Part shown: positions 23,326-35,072 of the stretch, piece after piece
Numbering within the stretch: the stretch's first letter is position 1
How the letters are laid out: every line of letters starts with the position of its first letter
DNA from: Spongospora subterranea f. sp. subterranea
Taxonomy: Eukaryota > Endomyxa: Phytomyxea > Phytomyxea > Plasmodiophorida
Length of the DNA stretch: 64,000 nucleotides
Assembly (NCBI GenBank): GCA_049724395.1
Contig: JAUGWO010000133.1
Location: 1-64,000 of the forward strand
Direction of reading: 5' to 3'
Program-made: the position numbers and the translations under genes
The notes under the pieces: model-generated
Database searches by the model: none
Told to the model about the DNA's origin: nothing
Seen by the model: the letters and a program-made list of their open reading frames with translations, nothing else

Positions 23326-23892
23326 TTGCGGAACCTGCATACTACCGTATTACGTTTCAGGGTTGAGATACTGTTGCTCGTTTTATCACCTAACACCCAG
23401 TTACGTTCTGCGTATGGCAGATTTCTCACCGTGTTGACTGACGGTCCTTCAACTGGTAACAGTTGCCAAATATGTTACCAGTATCGTTTGTCAAATTTGT
23501 CTCTGCTGTGCTGTAAGAGCATCTCCACCGCGGACGTACAAATCACCCAAAATTTGGGTATTCTGGTAGAGTTTGGTGTATCCACGGCATTTTTGGTTGA
23601 AAAGGTGAAAATTGTTCTCCCACCGCTTCGTATCCCTAGGGACGTTGTAATTCAACACGGATCCAGTACATACAAGATTATCGGCATGACTTGCGATGGT
23701 TTGGATTTGCAATCATGTGATATCAAGTTCAAATCTTCCGAGACATGCAATATTGTCCTTAATCATTTTGCTTTGAAAGATTTTCAGGATTTATATGTGG
23801 AACTCCTTTTGAACAGTCGGCCCCCTATTGGTTCCAGGAAACGTCAGCACTTCCTCAAAACGTATCCTGTTCAAATAACAACATCGGCTTAA
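23326..23892 (+). CDS. Unknown ORF of the foldback repeat family
   Basis: 188 codons are open. The second half (LRIPRDVVIQHGSSTYKIIG, then MTCDGLDLQSCDIKFKSSET) is repeated, in inverted orientation, by the frame at 25050-24655. I recognise no domain. Conservation of the reading frame between inverted copies is partial, so it may be coding or a shadow of the repeat. The first codons derive from sequence next to the hairpin triplet. Confidence 0.3.
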   Translation: MRNLHTTVLRFRVEILLLVLSPNTQLRSAYGRFLTVLTDGPSTGNSCQICYQYRLSNLSLLCCKSISTADVQITQNLGILVEFGVSTAFLVEKVKIVLPPLRIPRDVVIQHGSSTYKIIGMTCDGLDLQSCDIKFKSSETCNIVLNHFALKDFQDLYVELLLNSRPPIGSRKRQHFLKTYPVQITTSA

Positions 23893-24945
23893 CTTGCGAG
23901 GACTTGCAATCATTTGGTGCCAAGTTCAAATTTTCCGAGACATGCAATATTGTTCTTGATCATTTTGCTTTGGAAAATTTTCAAGATTTACTTCTAATCC
24001 GATTTCCCCTACTCGTTTCGCCAAAGGAACTGTACGTTTTCCCACGAGTGTCCCAGGTTGCTTTCAATCATACATATAGGTGATTCAACTTGATGACGAA
24101 TTCAAATCATTTTCGGCAAGAGGATGCGTTTGCACGGTTACATTGTCCCAATTCCGATTAGTGATCAGAATTGCATGGTGACGTACAGTTTCAGGTCCTG
24201 CCAGCGCTATGACACCAGACGGTGTCTCAACGACCAGATTGAAATGTCCTGGCCCAAAGCAGGCGATCCTTACGCATTCCCCAAGCGTCGTTCCCCGTTT
24301 TTTGCCCAACGAGTAGGAATCCGAATGAGGGCCGACACCAAGACCAAGGCCCACTAGGTCAAGGAGAAAATCGCCAGCTCGGTCGATTCCTACTCGTTTG
24401 GACAAGGATGCACGCAACAGGGATAAATGGTGAACGACGCGTGAGGAATGTGTAAAAGATCGCCTCCTTGGGCCATGATATTTCAATCTGGTCGCTGAGA
24501 CACCGTCTGACATGACGGGTGTCATAGCGCTGGCATGACCTGAAACTATATGTCACCATGTTATTCTGATCACTGATCGGAATTAGGACAATGTAACCGC
24601 GCAAGCGCATCCTCTTGCCCGATGATGATTAGAATTCGTCATCAAGTTGATCACCTATATGTATGATTGGAAGCAATCTGGGAGAATCGTGGGAAAACGC
24701 ACAGTTCCTTTGTCCAAAAGAGTAGGAAATCGAATCAGAAGTAAATCCTGAATAATTTCCAGGGTGAAATGAATGATCAAGGACAAAATGCATGTCCCGG
24801 AGCATTGGAACTTCAAACCGAAATATTGCAGGTCTAAACCATCGCAGGTCATACCGATGTTGTTGTTTGTACTGGATACGTTCTGCATTAGAACATCCCT
24901 GGGGATACGGAAGTGCTGACGTTTTCTGGAACAACGACCGAGAGG
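23620..24945. repeat. Large foldback element, arms about 520-580 bp
   Basis: About 23819-24357 and about 24360-24945 are inverted copies differing by point changes and small indels. Both start from the ccaggaaacgtcagcacttcc-type end and meet at 24358. A further partial direct copy lies at about 23620-23832 (starting cgtatccctagggacgttgt). Open frames in both arms encode related unknown peptides, such as GYIVPIPISDQNCMVTYSF on plus and GYIVLIPISDQNNMVTYSF on minus. Pieces recur at about 62640-62780, so this is a dispersed family. No transposase domain was recognised. Confidence 0.85.
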
Positions 24946-25099
24946 GGACCGATTGTTCAAAAGAAAGTCCACATATAACCCGCTTGGGCGCGAAATTTGG
25001 ATTCTTGGCAGGCTGTGCAAAACGAATTCCGTATCGTTGGCTGGCACCAAACTCAGGTCATGACCCTGCCTGGATTACATTGAGACTGCCCTGGGAACA

Positions 25100-26845
25100 T
25101 CATTGTGATCCATCTACCGCAGAGTCGAGCAGGATCCACAACTTCATTTACCATCCGACTGAGGACGAGTAGTTGGGCCAGTTTTCAACGATCAGCCGAT
25201 CCTGTGTCTGATCGAGCGACGGATCGAACAAGTCGGTGGTTAACCGGTGCAAAGTAGTGTGGTTACCCCCTAGGATCTTGATCTTTACCACATCGCCAAC
25301 CCCGGGCAGGAACTGAACTGCTCATGTTATGTAGTTAAGATCGGAACCTGAGAACCCATGTGCCGTCATTTGGACACTCCTAGGCCGTCTACAGCAATAG
25401 CATTCATTTTTTATCCAAAGCCTCCAATCTCAGGTCAACACTGGCTTTCTCAGTCTGCAAATGAGCTTGGGCGATGATCGGTTGCTTTTTCCTCTCGATG
25501 GTATCATCGACAACATGAATTCATCTGCCCGTTGGCCGCGTCGCTCGTATACCCTAACATCGGGTGTTACTGTCATCATTCAACTAATCAATGAGATACT
25601 GACCTTGATCAATTAGTTCAATTTGTTGGCTTGGTGGTGAATGATGCGATTGGCCCGGCACATTCGCTGCTTGCCCAAGCCGACTTGGGTTGTTAACTTG
25701 CGTATCTTGGGATAAGCCGGGTCTCTCAACAACACTTGTGCCCGATCAACTGGATTCAAATGATAAAACGAACAGCTTCGGTAAGTAAAATCTTAACCAT
25801 CGTGCAGTAACGGTTTTTGAGCTTCATCCAAATAAAACGGAAGTTGAAAACAGCTTGTAACATCGCAATTGTTGTGATTCCGGATTCGACAAAGCCAGCA
25901 AATCGGGCACAGATTAGTCTTAGTTCCAATTTTTTTAACTGAAGAAGACTTCCGTACTCCAAAGCTCAAACAGATAAAGAGAAATTTTACGATCAATATC
26001 CTCGACGATATGAACAAAATCATTGCCATCGAAACAATTATTGCACTCCTACAGTGAATAGTCCACCCCCAGTACTCGCGAGTAAACTAATCGGATCAAA
26101 AAACTGTACCTGAAGCCCGAAATCAACAACAGGGTAGGGCTAACCAGAACGTTTTCCGTTCATACACAGCACCATGATGGATTTAGAGTTCCTTCCATGT
26201 CAGAAATCGTTCCAGCAGAATCCCTTGTTGGCTGGATCGGTTTTAGGTCGCGCCAAACGATCAACAGCAAAACTGCCGCCCAGTCCATTTACCTTTGGAT
26301 TCAAATCCGATTCCAAGGTCAACCTACCCGCGTCCGAAGGTTTGCAGCACCATTGATCCAGTGCTCTATCTAAGCTGAATCGGGTTCATATAGTAATATT
26401 TCACTGGAAATCCCACGTTCCGAATCCTTTATCTATTCCTGGTCCTGATTACGTTCGAATGAATATTGCATCAGTCGACGATGGATATCTCACCACACAT
26501 CAGGTTGCCAACAGCAATCCATCACTGTTGTTACTTCTGGGAAAATATCGGGCTACATTTCGATAAATCCAATAGCAATTTTATAAGTTAATTTCCATCA
26601 AGCGAGTTAATCGGTATCCCATTTCAAAATTCTAACAGAGATTTGTGATCAGGTTACTGAATTTCGACGAACTCATAATATCCGATTGCGCCAAGGATTA
26701 CGACAGCCCTTGTCGCATGAGGTTCCGGCTCATCTCAAACGCGCTACGTTCGGTAGAGGCTGAACAGCAGACCCTTTGGTCCCAAATCGGGTATCTATTC
26801 ACAGTTGTTTTGAACAGGTAAACCGGGCCATCGTGGCGCCGATGT
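25100..26845. other. No gene recognised
   Basis: Only short open frames without domain signatures. The density of stops argues against coding sequence with long exons. Confidence 0.35.
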
Positions 26846-26849
26846 CAGC

Positions 26850-27300
26850 TTCGCTAGTATCATCGCCAATGATGCACATACGCTCTGGATCGAAGGGCAA
26901 CGCAGAAAAATACAGCAACGAAATCTGGAGATAAGGGTCAGTTACACATTTGAAACCCTAATTCGATTCTGGTGCAAAATTCAATTCCCATGATGTCAAC
27001 TTTAGAATCGATCAACGAGTCATGGTGGCGGTTTGCCGAGGGCCACGCGAGCTGAGATTTTACGACAGTCGTCGCGTCGATCCAAGGAGACATTGCTAAA
27101 GCAAAAATCGGAGTCAGCCCTATGGAAGATCGACCGATTCCGACAGGTTCCCGCTCGGGTATCCATCCCTCGGCCATTGTCGCGATCGGCAACATGCAAG
27201 AAACTATCGACTTCAGGATCAGACAGTATCGCTGCTACCTGATTATATTCCAGAGCAGTCTCCAAATATTTCTAACTATAGAAACATTGCTGACCTCAAT
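26850..27300 (-). CDS. HAD-superfamily phosphatase fragment (HDHD2/LHPP-like)
   Basis: Minus-strand exons in order: AAATATTTGGAGACTGC.. encoding YLETALEYNQ (near 27280-27240), a segment ending ARVALGKPPP (near 27050-27020), and after an intron FDPERMCIIGDDTSEADIGA (near 26900-26845). ALEY, GKPxP and the final MIGDD..xDI..A motif are the C-terminal signature of HAD type-IIA phosphatases such as HDHD2. The two Asp of IGDD coordinate Mg2+. N-terminal motif I (DxDGT) should lie further 5' (higher coordinates) but was not found, and the end beyond 26845 is not resolved. The gene lies directly downstream of Cox6a on the same strand. Confidence 0.55.
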
Positions 27301-27487
27301 AATAAACTCAGTTTGAAGAAACAAAAATCGCGAGCTTCATGGTAGTTTTGAAAGAATTGCAGGGGGTTTTAACCAAAACCAAGATACGACAATAAGCCCG
27401 TTCAATTAGTCCTGCCACAATCAACCAGAATTTCGCCACAAGCATTTTCCGTATGATATTATTGTTTGGAATCGAATTCGAGACCTT

Positions 27488-27980
27488 TTACTCTTTTTGA
27501 AGCTCATGCTTCGCTGCTTCTACTTCCATTTCAGCTTTCGTCAACCGCTTCTGATTGGAAATGCGACGGTTTTGCGCGATTGATTCCAGGCGCGCTTGTC
27601 GACGGCATTTCAGATCGAGTAAACTGCACCGATCACCAAATTCCCAAGGGAACGCCTTCTTTCTAACGTTCAAATAGCTAAAAAGTCGATTAATTAGTGT
27701 GTCAAATCACAGTTTGCCCAGCGTGTGATAACCTAAAATCCGGTTTCCGGAAATCGCTGTGCTTATGCTGGTTCATTTCTATAAATACGTTGTAGACACC
27801 AAAAACAGCGATTGCAGGCAGACCGAAATACACTGTGAATCGCTTGAACATGGCCGTGTGGCCTGAGAATGCAACAGAGAGATCATGGGCGGGGATTAAC
27901 ATGGATAATTCACGATTTCATTTACGGTCCAGACGTGACGTGTCAAACAGCAACTTCTTCAGATCGTCTTTCTTCGACAT
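27488..27980 (-). CDS. Cytochrome c oxidase subunit 6A (Cox6a/Cox13)
   Basis: Three exons: 27980-27926, 27862-27733 and 27677-27488, totalling 375 nt and 124 aa with an intact frame. One transmembrane segment (FTVYFGLPAIAVFGVYNVFI) is followed by the conserved matrix/IMS tail. The second junction creates KPDFSYLNVRKKAFPWEFGD, matching the family signature R..PFPWGDG, then the LF-like SLLDL. A charged extension (RRISNQKRLTKAEMEVEAAK) exceeds the usual C-terminus. It is a nuclear-encoded complex IV subunit at the dimer interface. The N-terminus (MSKKDDLKKLLFDTSRLD) is short, and a longer in-frame leader upstream is possible. Confidence 0.8.
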
Positions 27981-27999
27981 CTTCACACCTTCGGCGAAT

Positions 28000-29865
28000 T
28001 CGAGGCAAGCAATTGGGTGTCGGATTCAGAATTCACTGGTTGTCAGGAAATGACCGCCGGCTCTGATGGAAACCTGCGACGGGAAGATGCCGTTTTACTC
28101 GAGCCAGTGAAACTAAAGTCTGACAGCAGCGACATCTTCACCCAATTAGGCAAACGGGTCTTTGACAAAACAGGTCTGTAATGTCAGGCTAGATATGGGA
28201 AATTCATCAACAGTTTGAAAAAACCTTTCCAAACATGGTTTTTTCAAAGTTTCAGGTTTTCAGCTTGAAAAACAAAGCTGTGGCAGTTGGTTAGGTATGG
28301 TACTAGACCAGCTGGAGTCAGCAAAATAACCTGTCCTGACGACCACATCGAATGGGACCAGGGCCCACCCGAATACGTTGATTATCCAGAGATATCGAGT
28401 TTACTGCAGGCAGCTCACTCTCCCACCTTCATTATGGCCATGAGGGTCAGACCTTCGTGCTCAACAGGTACTATACTCTTTTCCGTAATGGACCAACCAT
28501 GGTACCTGCCATCAACCGGGACAAACAGGAACCAATCTGAACTGGATTTATTGTCATCCTCAATTCAAATCCGCTGGGATCCCTCGATTGCGATGGAATT
28601 GTCATTGTTGTTTTCAAAAATGTTGGCTAGGTAATAAATGAGACCTGGTTTGGCAAATTGCCCTGTTAGTATACGGTATCGGAAAGATGAGTGTGATATC
28701 CCCTGATGATATAGAAAATACCCTGTTTCTCATATCGCATCTAGAAGAAGTGAACTGTGTTTGGGAAAAACAAATGGTTCTGAGTTGGGCAACGGACCGG
28801 GAAAGGTCAGAATCATATCATGAAATGCTGATAAACCAATCCTCGGCAGGCGAAGGCCAATTGTTCTATGGGATGAGTGCGCGTTTGAATCATGGGTGTG
28901 TGGCGAGTGGCGATGTAGTCGAACAGATTGCAAACGCTGGATTACCAAGTACGGTAGCTCATGAATACGACTGGGCTGTTGCCAAACCAACTGTTTGCGT
29001 AAGCGTAATTTAGATAACTCTAGCATTGGATACTGTTGGTCAAACGCAGTTCAAGATGGGATGCGTCATGTGCCCCTTCATTCCCTGGAGAGTCGCGTTG
29101 AAGAATCCATCAATTTTCCGAATGCATCGGATTTCGCCTGACCTCAAATGGTGAAGATCCCCCCCATGAGAGTTCTGTATGGCTTCACGGTGCAACAACC
29201 CGAGGATGTTTGATAAGGGGCGCTGCGATTCGTGTGATAATTCATCAATATGAACCTTGAGTAGTGCACTTGAATATTAATCGGGTAAAAAATATATCGG
29301 CCCCTTTGATATCAACTATTTATGTGCGTATGAGCCAGGGGCTGTTAGGCCGAAAGAACGCAATTCTGGGCATTGCCAGTACGAAAGGCTGAAAAAATCC
29401 AACCTTGCCAGGCGACGGGCAATCTATGGGATGAGTGCGCCTTTGATACATGGCTGTGTGGTGACGTGGCCGAACAGACTGCAAACGCTCAATGAACGCT
29501 CTCAGCATTTATCAAGCAGTACGACATCCTTTATACGATGTTGAGTAAAATCAACGACAAGTCGGATTAAAATTTCACTGAACCTAAGACCTCGCTGCAC
29601 TGACCCAGCTCCCGCGATTCTCTGAGTCGCAAACTGACTTCCAGATTAGCTCACGTTTTTATTTGTAAACTCATAAGAAGCCAGGCAGTATTACTGGCGA
29701 ATGGGGTCGCGAAAGAACAAGGTAATTCAGAAAAGATGAAATCATCTTCGTGCAATTTGGTAATGAAAAAACGTCTCCCAGTAAATATTTCTGCAAAAGG
29801 AAAAACTGGCCCGACGTCATCAATGCTGGAAAATTCTCGGGTTCAAGTGATATGTACAATATTAT
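28000..29865. other. No gene recognised; contains a direct repeat
   Basis: Open frames at 28287-28634 and 28687-29013 (plus) have no known domain. A block at about 28851-28955 (aggcga.gg.caat.tatggg then atgagtgcgc) recurs in the same orientation at about 29410-29490 at roughly 80% identity. Confidence 0.4.
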
Positions 29866-31812
29866 TTATGATAATGTATCATCAGTAGAAATTGGACTGT
29901 TATCTTCGTTTTCTATGCGGCGCTTTTTGTCGACGGGGCTAACTGATCGATCCAGTCCGTAATCGGGCAGGGGAATCGTTCGAATCGCCGATAAGATGAA
30001 TCCACCAGCAGCATGCATCGCCATCAGAGGATGGGTCCGGTTCGCCATCACCTGATACTCCCGATACCAATTCTCAGACACCTGACCAAACATCAGCGCT
30101 AATCGAATCCAGCAACCACAACGCCTTCAACCTGAACCATCGACGCCTGTTTCGATTGCCGCAGCTTCAAGGCGTATTGCTGTAATGGCTCCAGATACGG
30201 GCTATAAACGACTAGCGCCCCGCCGCCACATAGTAACGGTAGGCATCGATCACTGCGTCAAAACGAAACGTAAACAACCATGAAACGTTGACAGAGACGA
30301 TGGGTGACGTGTCCCAATGTACAGACACGGTCGACTCAATATCGAAGCGAACACAAACGACCAGGGAATTGACGCCCAGTTTTAGCCAAGACTGGATCTG
30401 GTCGGAGCTATATCTAGAGGCTTAATGAGTTCGGGAGAAACGGTGATCGTCAAGCGATTCCATACCGAATACGGCGACCACTCTTATCATCAGATTCTTC
30501 CGCCGAGTATTCCGATATGGAGACGCCGGACGGATGAGTGTCAGGTTGCTCGTTCGAGAGGGCATCTGCGACAGAGCCAATGATCGTCAATGGGAAAGCA
30601 ATGACTGATTTTGCCACTAGCGTCGACTGAAAAGCGTTTTTCAGAAATAGAACATCGAAGCAAAATCAAACATTGAGGGTGTACCATGGCAAAGGAGGTG
30701 ACGCAGTCTGCAGTTTGCCCGCTCGATGTAAAAAACGGGGCGAAAACGCGGCCATACCCACCTAGTCGTTCGGCAATCGAGGCAGTCACGAGCCCAAGGC
30801 AATCATCCAAGACCAAAACCTACAATAATTCGCTTTGTTGGGCAATGAACCAGTATCACGCTAAACAGTAAACCGGCCGATCGAAAAAATTGAGACCTCG
30901 TAATAAAAATGAGCAAAGGTAAACAGATTTGTCTGCAAAGGATGAAAACTACTATGAAAACTGACAAAACTCAACGGTAAAAAAGTTGAAATACCTGAGA
31001 CATCGGCCGCAACGATGCTTTATACAAAATCATAGCCAGTGTATCTTGGCGAATTCCCATGACTTTTTCAGATTTTTTGCCGGTATACATTCTGCAAAAA
31101 CATACACATTCGAAATAAAACTTGAAATAGAACAAGCCTCTTACTTGGATATGGTCAGCGCAGATGGTCGGACGACGCGAATTTCCACCAGATGCTGTTT
31201 TCGTTTTTTCTTGAGCCATTTTTCCTGGCTAAATTCGGTTTTGGAATCAAACGTAGCGCTGAAAATTACTTCATAAATGCTTTGGCAATCTGCAGACTTT
31301 CAGTAGCAAACACACCTGTTGGAAGCCAAAACGGCGATCAACTGCTCCCCCGTCAGATTTTTTTTCAGCTCGGCAATTTCATCCTATAACGGAACCATTT
31401 CTAAAAACTTAATGATATGAAATGATACTGTGATTACTTGTGTCAGTTTCTGAGCATTATTATTGGCCAATAAGCAACTGTTATCAACACTGGGTAGGAA
31501 ATCTTGATTCAGGGTAGAATGTTGTTCCGTTATTGAGGTATCTACAGGCACCAAAGTTGTACCCTGAAGCCGGAATACACTTCCATATGGTCGACCTAGA
31601 TCAAACCGAATTCAAATCCTGACCCGGAGAACAAATGCTCTTTGAATTGAAAAACAAAAACCAGGTTTGGAAGTACCAATAATGGGATCGACAGAAACCT
31701 GTTGTCTGTTCAGGCGGAATGTGCTATCAGATTTGGCAACGATCATGGAAAAAGAATCATCCTGATTAAGAATCAAGATGCGATCATCAGGGCGCACAAG
31801 AGATGTTTCCAT
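29866..31812 (-). CDS. TRM6: tRNA m1A58 methyltransferase non-catalytic subunit Trm6 (Gcd10)
   Basis: A multi-exon gene starting at ATG 31812. Early exons are 31812-31677, 31595-31438, 31383-31316, 31258-31145, 31091-30995 and 30819 onward, all with coherent phase. Family landmarks in order: VRPDDRILILNQDDSFSMIV; VSVDPIIG|RPYGSVFRL; VDNSCLLANNNAQKLTQ; EIAELKKNLTGEQLIAVLAS; KKKRKQHLVEIRVVRPSALT; GIRQDTLAMILYKASLRPM; LGLVTASIAERLGGYG; IQSWLKLGVNSLVVCVRFD; YSPYLEPLQQYALKL; NWYREYQVMANRTHPLM then HAAGGFILS. With Trm61 it makes m1A58 in tRNAs, including initiator Met. Near the 3' end two 1-nt frame breaks occur, at a C4 run (30218-30221) and at 30101-30102. The family sequence continues cleanly across both. 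Confidence 0.9.
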
Positions 31813-32044
31813 TGGTGCTTGCCACGACTCAGTTCAGACCAAAGACCGCCACCTGCCTTGGGTAATTTCAGGCAATTTCAGTTGCGGATCCGTACGGACT
31901 TGGCCATGACGCGAATCAAAACCCGTCCCAAGTCCATCGATATCTTTGAACCGGTTTTCAGGTGAGTTTTGATCGGCTTAGGAAAATGAGTTGTGTGAAA
32001 ATATAAAACGATGATCTTGTTTAATGCTAAAACATCAGGTTTGT

Positions 32045-32233
32045 TTAAATGCAATCGCGCTCCAGTAGAACATTGATCTCAAGTTTGTTCATTGGTTCGT
32101 CGTAATTGTATGTGGTGGTACCTGGTACCCACATATCTTGTTTGCCAATGCGGCATTCGAGCAAGTAAATATACTCATTGTTCGGCAACTCACTGAGCTC
32201 TGCAGTGTTGTCGGTCTGTACAACTTCGCTCAT
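32045..32233 (-). CDS. Small hypothetical protein
   Basis: 62 codons from ATG 32233. The sequence ELPNNEYIYLLECRIGKQDM followed by VPGTTTYNYDEPMNKLEI is strongly protein-like. No family was recognised. It may be the first exon of a longer gene whose 3' part is unidentified, because an open minus-strand segment continues near 31970-31900 (GSKISMDLGRVLIRVMAKSV). Its start is about 50 bp from a tRNA-Arg gene. Confidence 0.4.
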   Translation of the reverse strand: MSEVVQTDNTAELSELPNNEYIYLLECRIGKQDMWVPGTTTYNYDEPMNKLEINVLLERDCI

Positions 32234-32281
32234 CTTTCGAAACTTCAGTATGTCAAGAATTTAAAAAAATACACATGAAAG

Positions 32282-32353
32282 TACCGCTGCCGGGATTCGA
32301 ACCCGGACCTCCAGTTCCGAAGACTGACACGCTGACCGTTGCGTCACAGCAGC
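32282..32353 (-). tRNA. tRNA-Arg (anticodon UCG), copy 1
   Basis: The minus strand from 32353 gives acceptor GCTGCTG, D arm TGACGCAACGGTCAGCG, anticodon stem-loop TCAGT-CTTCGGA-ACTGG (anticodon TCG), T arm CCGGGTTCGAATCCCGG, and a paired acceptor end with discriminator A. 72 nt, no intron. Confidence 0.95.
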
Positions 32354-32640
32354 CACTTGACGATCTTTGACATGTTCGATCGCTTCTACTGGGGTTATCA
32401 TAGCAATATACATCAGTAATACACTGACCAGGATTATGCGAGGAACTCTTTGAAAATGCAGGTTATGACCTTCAGGGTTCCAATTTTTGAATTTCGATAT
32501 TAAAACAAATTTGGTCAACCATTCTGGCCGTTAAAAAACAAGACAACTCAATTGTCTTTAGTATCGGGCTTGATATGGCAAAACGAGTGTTGTCGGTAAG
32601 AGTTTGAAGTACATCTTTTGCGAAAAGATGCCCCTTTTGG

Positions 32641-32690
32641 AGAAGGAGTGAGAGAGAGAGAAAAAGGGAAGGAGGGAGAGATCGGAAGAT
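32641..32690. repeat. GA-rich low-complexity tract
   Basis: A purine run (gagtgagagagagagaaaaa ggga aggagggagaga) lies between two tRNA-Arg genes. Confidence 0.8.
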
Positions 32691-32770
32691 AGAGAACATG
32701 TTAGTTACAAAACATGCTAGAAAAAAAAGCTAAAACATATTTCAACAGATTTCAAAAGTTGAAAAAAATG

Positions 32771-32842
32771 TACCGCTGCCGGGATTCGAACCCGGACCTC
32801 CAGTTCCGAAGACTGACACGCTGACCGTTGCGTCACAGCAGC
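32771..32842 (-). tRNA. tRNA-Arg (anticodon UCG), copy 2
   Basis: Identical over the mature tRNA to copy 1 at 32282-32353, same strand, about 490 bp away. Flanking sequence differs, so only the tRNA is shared. Confidence 0.95.
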
Positions 32843-32849
32843 TGCATTA

Positions 32850-33710
32850 ACTGTTAAGCAGAGCTGGATCGCGCTATTTTTTGTTAACTTATTTAATTAG
32901 GAAGTCCATTTTTTAAACGAGGTGAATAATACTGTGGCACGGATTCACCAACGGCGACACCGCATTTCACTTGATTTTACATTAAATACCCTGTTTGGAT
33001 ACCCCCTTCAACCCGGCCTCAATTAATATCATGTGTAGCACACTATGATTCGTCTACACACTAACACACAATTAAGGTATTCAGTGTAGTCTGCATCATA
33101 CTTAAAAAGCACTAGCGTTGCTTCTGCCATTGGGATTCCTGATCAGGATGGCTTGTGCCCCGCATTGAGGAGTTTCAACCATATCGGTGCACCTTGATCT
33201 AGGGTGGATCGTGAATTTTAGGGGGTGATGTGAGTTTCAGGGGAAAATACTCTGGGAGAATTTTCTGCTAATCTTCTTGGGTAAAAGTCAAATACACAGA
33301 CTTTACTTAGAGTGTATGCCTTTTGTTCAAAAGCATATTTCTAGGAACTTGAACTGTTGGTTGAACTTAGGATTGGATCGGGCATTCTGTACTGCCTAAG
33401 TCCTACAACTGGCGTTATCACAATCGTTTACCTGTCCTGTAGTAAAGTTTCATTGTGGTTTCTCTTCTACTTTCTACATATTCGATAGCCACTGATTATC
33501 GAGCCCGCCGTCGATTGCGCGGGCCGATTGCCAGTACAAACGATTATCACAGCATCATCTTATATTAATTGAACCTTCTTATTGATTCCAGCTAACGATG
33601 TTACTTGTTTGCACATTTTAATGAACATATATGAGAATTTGCCATAAAATGATCTTACCAAGTCCCAATGGTTAGATTGGTGTAGCAACAAGCAATCATG
33701 ATGAGAAATT
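32850..33710. other. Intergenic between tRNA genes
   Basis: No ORF with recognisable content and no additional RNA gene seen. Confidence 0.4.
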
Positions 33711-33715
33711 ATCAA

Positions 33716-33787
33716 GCTGCTGTGACGCAATGGTCAGCGTGTCAGTCTTCGGAACTGGAGGTCCGGGTTCGAATCCCGGCAGTGGTA
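33716..33787 (+). tRNA. tRNA-Arg (anticodon UCG), copy 3
   Basis: Plus-strand copy of the same tRNA with two differences: gcaaTgg in the D loop instead of gcaaCgg, and gTggt instead of gCggt near the 3' acceptor end. All stems remain paired, allowing G-U. Orientation is opposite to the other two copies. Confidence 0.95.
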
Positions 33788-34319
33788 TGTTTTGTTTTGC
33801 TTCATGGAAGTTCCATTTAGAAAGTAATGGTGTCAAGTCAGTATATTATGGTTATGTTTTTGTCTTTGACTTGTTACTGGCGATAACGCAAGCCAAAATT
33901 GGTTTTCAGTCAGCATACGCCCAGGGATATCAGGGCTGGGGATTGAAATCGCTTCAAAAGCAGATGCATTGTTCTCTGTTCGCCAGAGCCAATCAGAATC
34001 TAAGCAGCGTCGGTTGAACAATAAGGCAATCTACTCTCAGCGAAAATGGATGAAACACAGCAAAACGGAGAGCAACAACATCGATAAAACTCACTACCAT
34101 TGAGCAAAACCCCATTCGACTAAACGATCTTCATCGTCCTCACATTCCTCGATATTATAAGCTGTGATAACAACACCTGTCCATTGATGTATGTTGGTTC
34201 AAGGCTCTCGTCTCTTAGGTCAATTAGAGGAGCAAATAGGTATCAAATAACCAACTCTTTGTACGAAATGCTTTTTGATAAACGAAAGAAACGACGAAAC
34301 GTATAGGTAAAAAAAACTG

Positions 34320-34913
34320 TGGAAACGTCTGACATGATTTGTTTCATAGATAATCGAAACAAACAAGATACACACCATAACTGCAGATAAATCTGGCGAA
34401 GGCAATCGATTCCCTCCATGTATCATATGCCCAAACTCCTGCCTAAAGATGATAGAAAAGTAAAACGCAACATGAGAAGGAAACAAACTGAATATTTGTA
34501 CCTGAAACATGAATACCAGGTGCGGGGGCGACAATTGTGCCAGTGTCGAAGGCGAATATATCCCCGAAACGAATCTGATTTCCGCAGACGGAATGTCGCT
34601 CTGATCATTTGCTGTCACAAGCAATGGTGCACTGACGCGATAATGCTTCGGTTTAGAACCGTAAAACATCAGAAAACTGAGGGGCGATTGCTTACTTGTC
34701 GGCAATATTTGGCCCAATTAACACGATCTGCAGTGAACGGTGATGGTCAATGCAGACATGATGAATCAGAATCCGAAACACATCCTTGGCGCGGGTCTGT
34801 TCACAACCGTCAGCACCGGCGATATGAATCGTCAACGGTGACGGCAGCGATGTCGGTGCAAGTCGTGATAACGCTCTAACAATTGTGTTTGAGCGAGTAT
34901 CAATGGCGCCCAT
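34320..34913 (-). CDS. MSS51-like C-terminal domain protein, partial
   Basis: The minus strand reads LPSPLTIHIAGADGCEQTRA, then HHRSLQIVLIGPNI (34860-34700), then FVSGIYSPSTLAQLSPPHLV then FMFQ (near 34590-34510), and after an intron AGVWAYDTWRESIAFARFIC (near 34440-34390). LTIHIxGA, VLIGPN, the PxLVFMFNxG-like segment and the YDTWRESI segment, in this order, match the conserved C-terminal domain of MSS51/ZMYND17-type proteins. The frame changes once near 34700-34690, either by an intron or an indel. An N-terminal MYND zinc finger was not found. In yeast, Mss51 controls COX1 mRNA translation; the function of distant relatives is mostly unknown. Confidence 0.5.
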
Positions 34914-35072
34914 TTAGACCAAATAAAAAATTTGCTGCGGATTCTGAGGGGCCCGGAAAGCCGAATCAAAGCAAAAAACTTCGCAACTCGTAAAATTGCG
35001 CAAAATCGCGATGACGGAGCAAGCACCAGTGGCGAAATCGTTATTTACTAAATTACTATAATCAATATAACG

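Noticed and set aside
32045-32233. N-terminal exon of Trm6
   Set aside because: Trm6 has a good ATG at 31812 immediately before its conserved VRPDDRILIL segment, and the 62-aa ORF has a stop and no splice link into it.
34418-34879. 153-codon plus-strand ORF
   Set aside because: It is antisense to the MSS51-like exons, whose family motifs read on the minus strand; the plus frame has no recognisable content.
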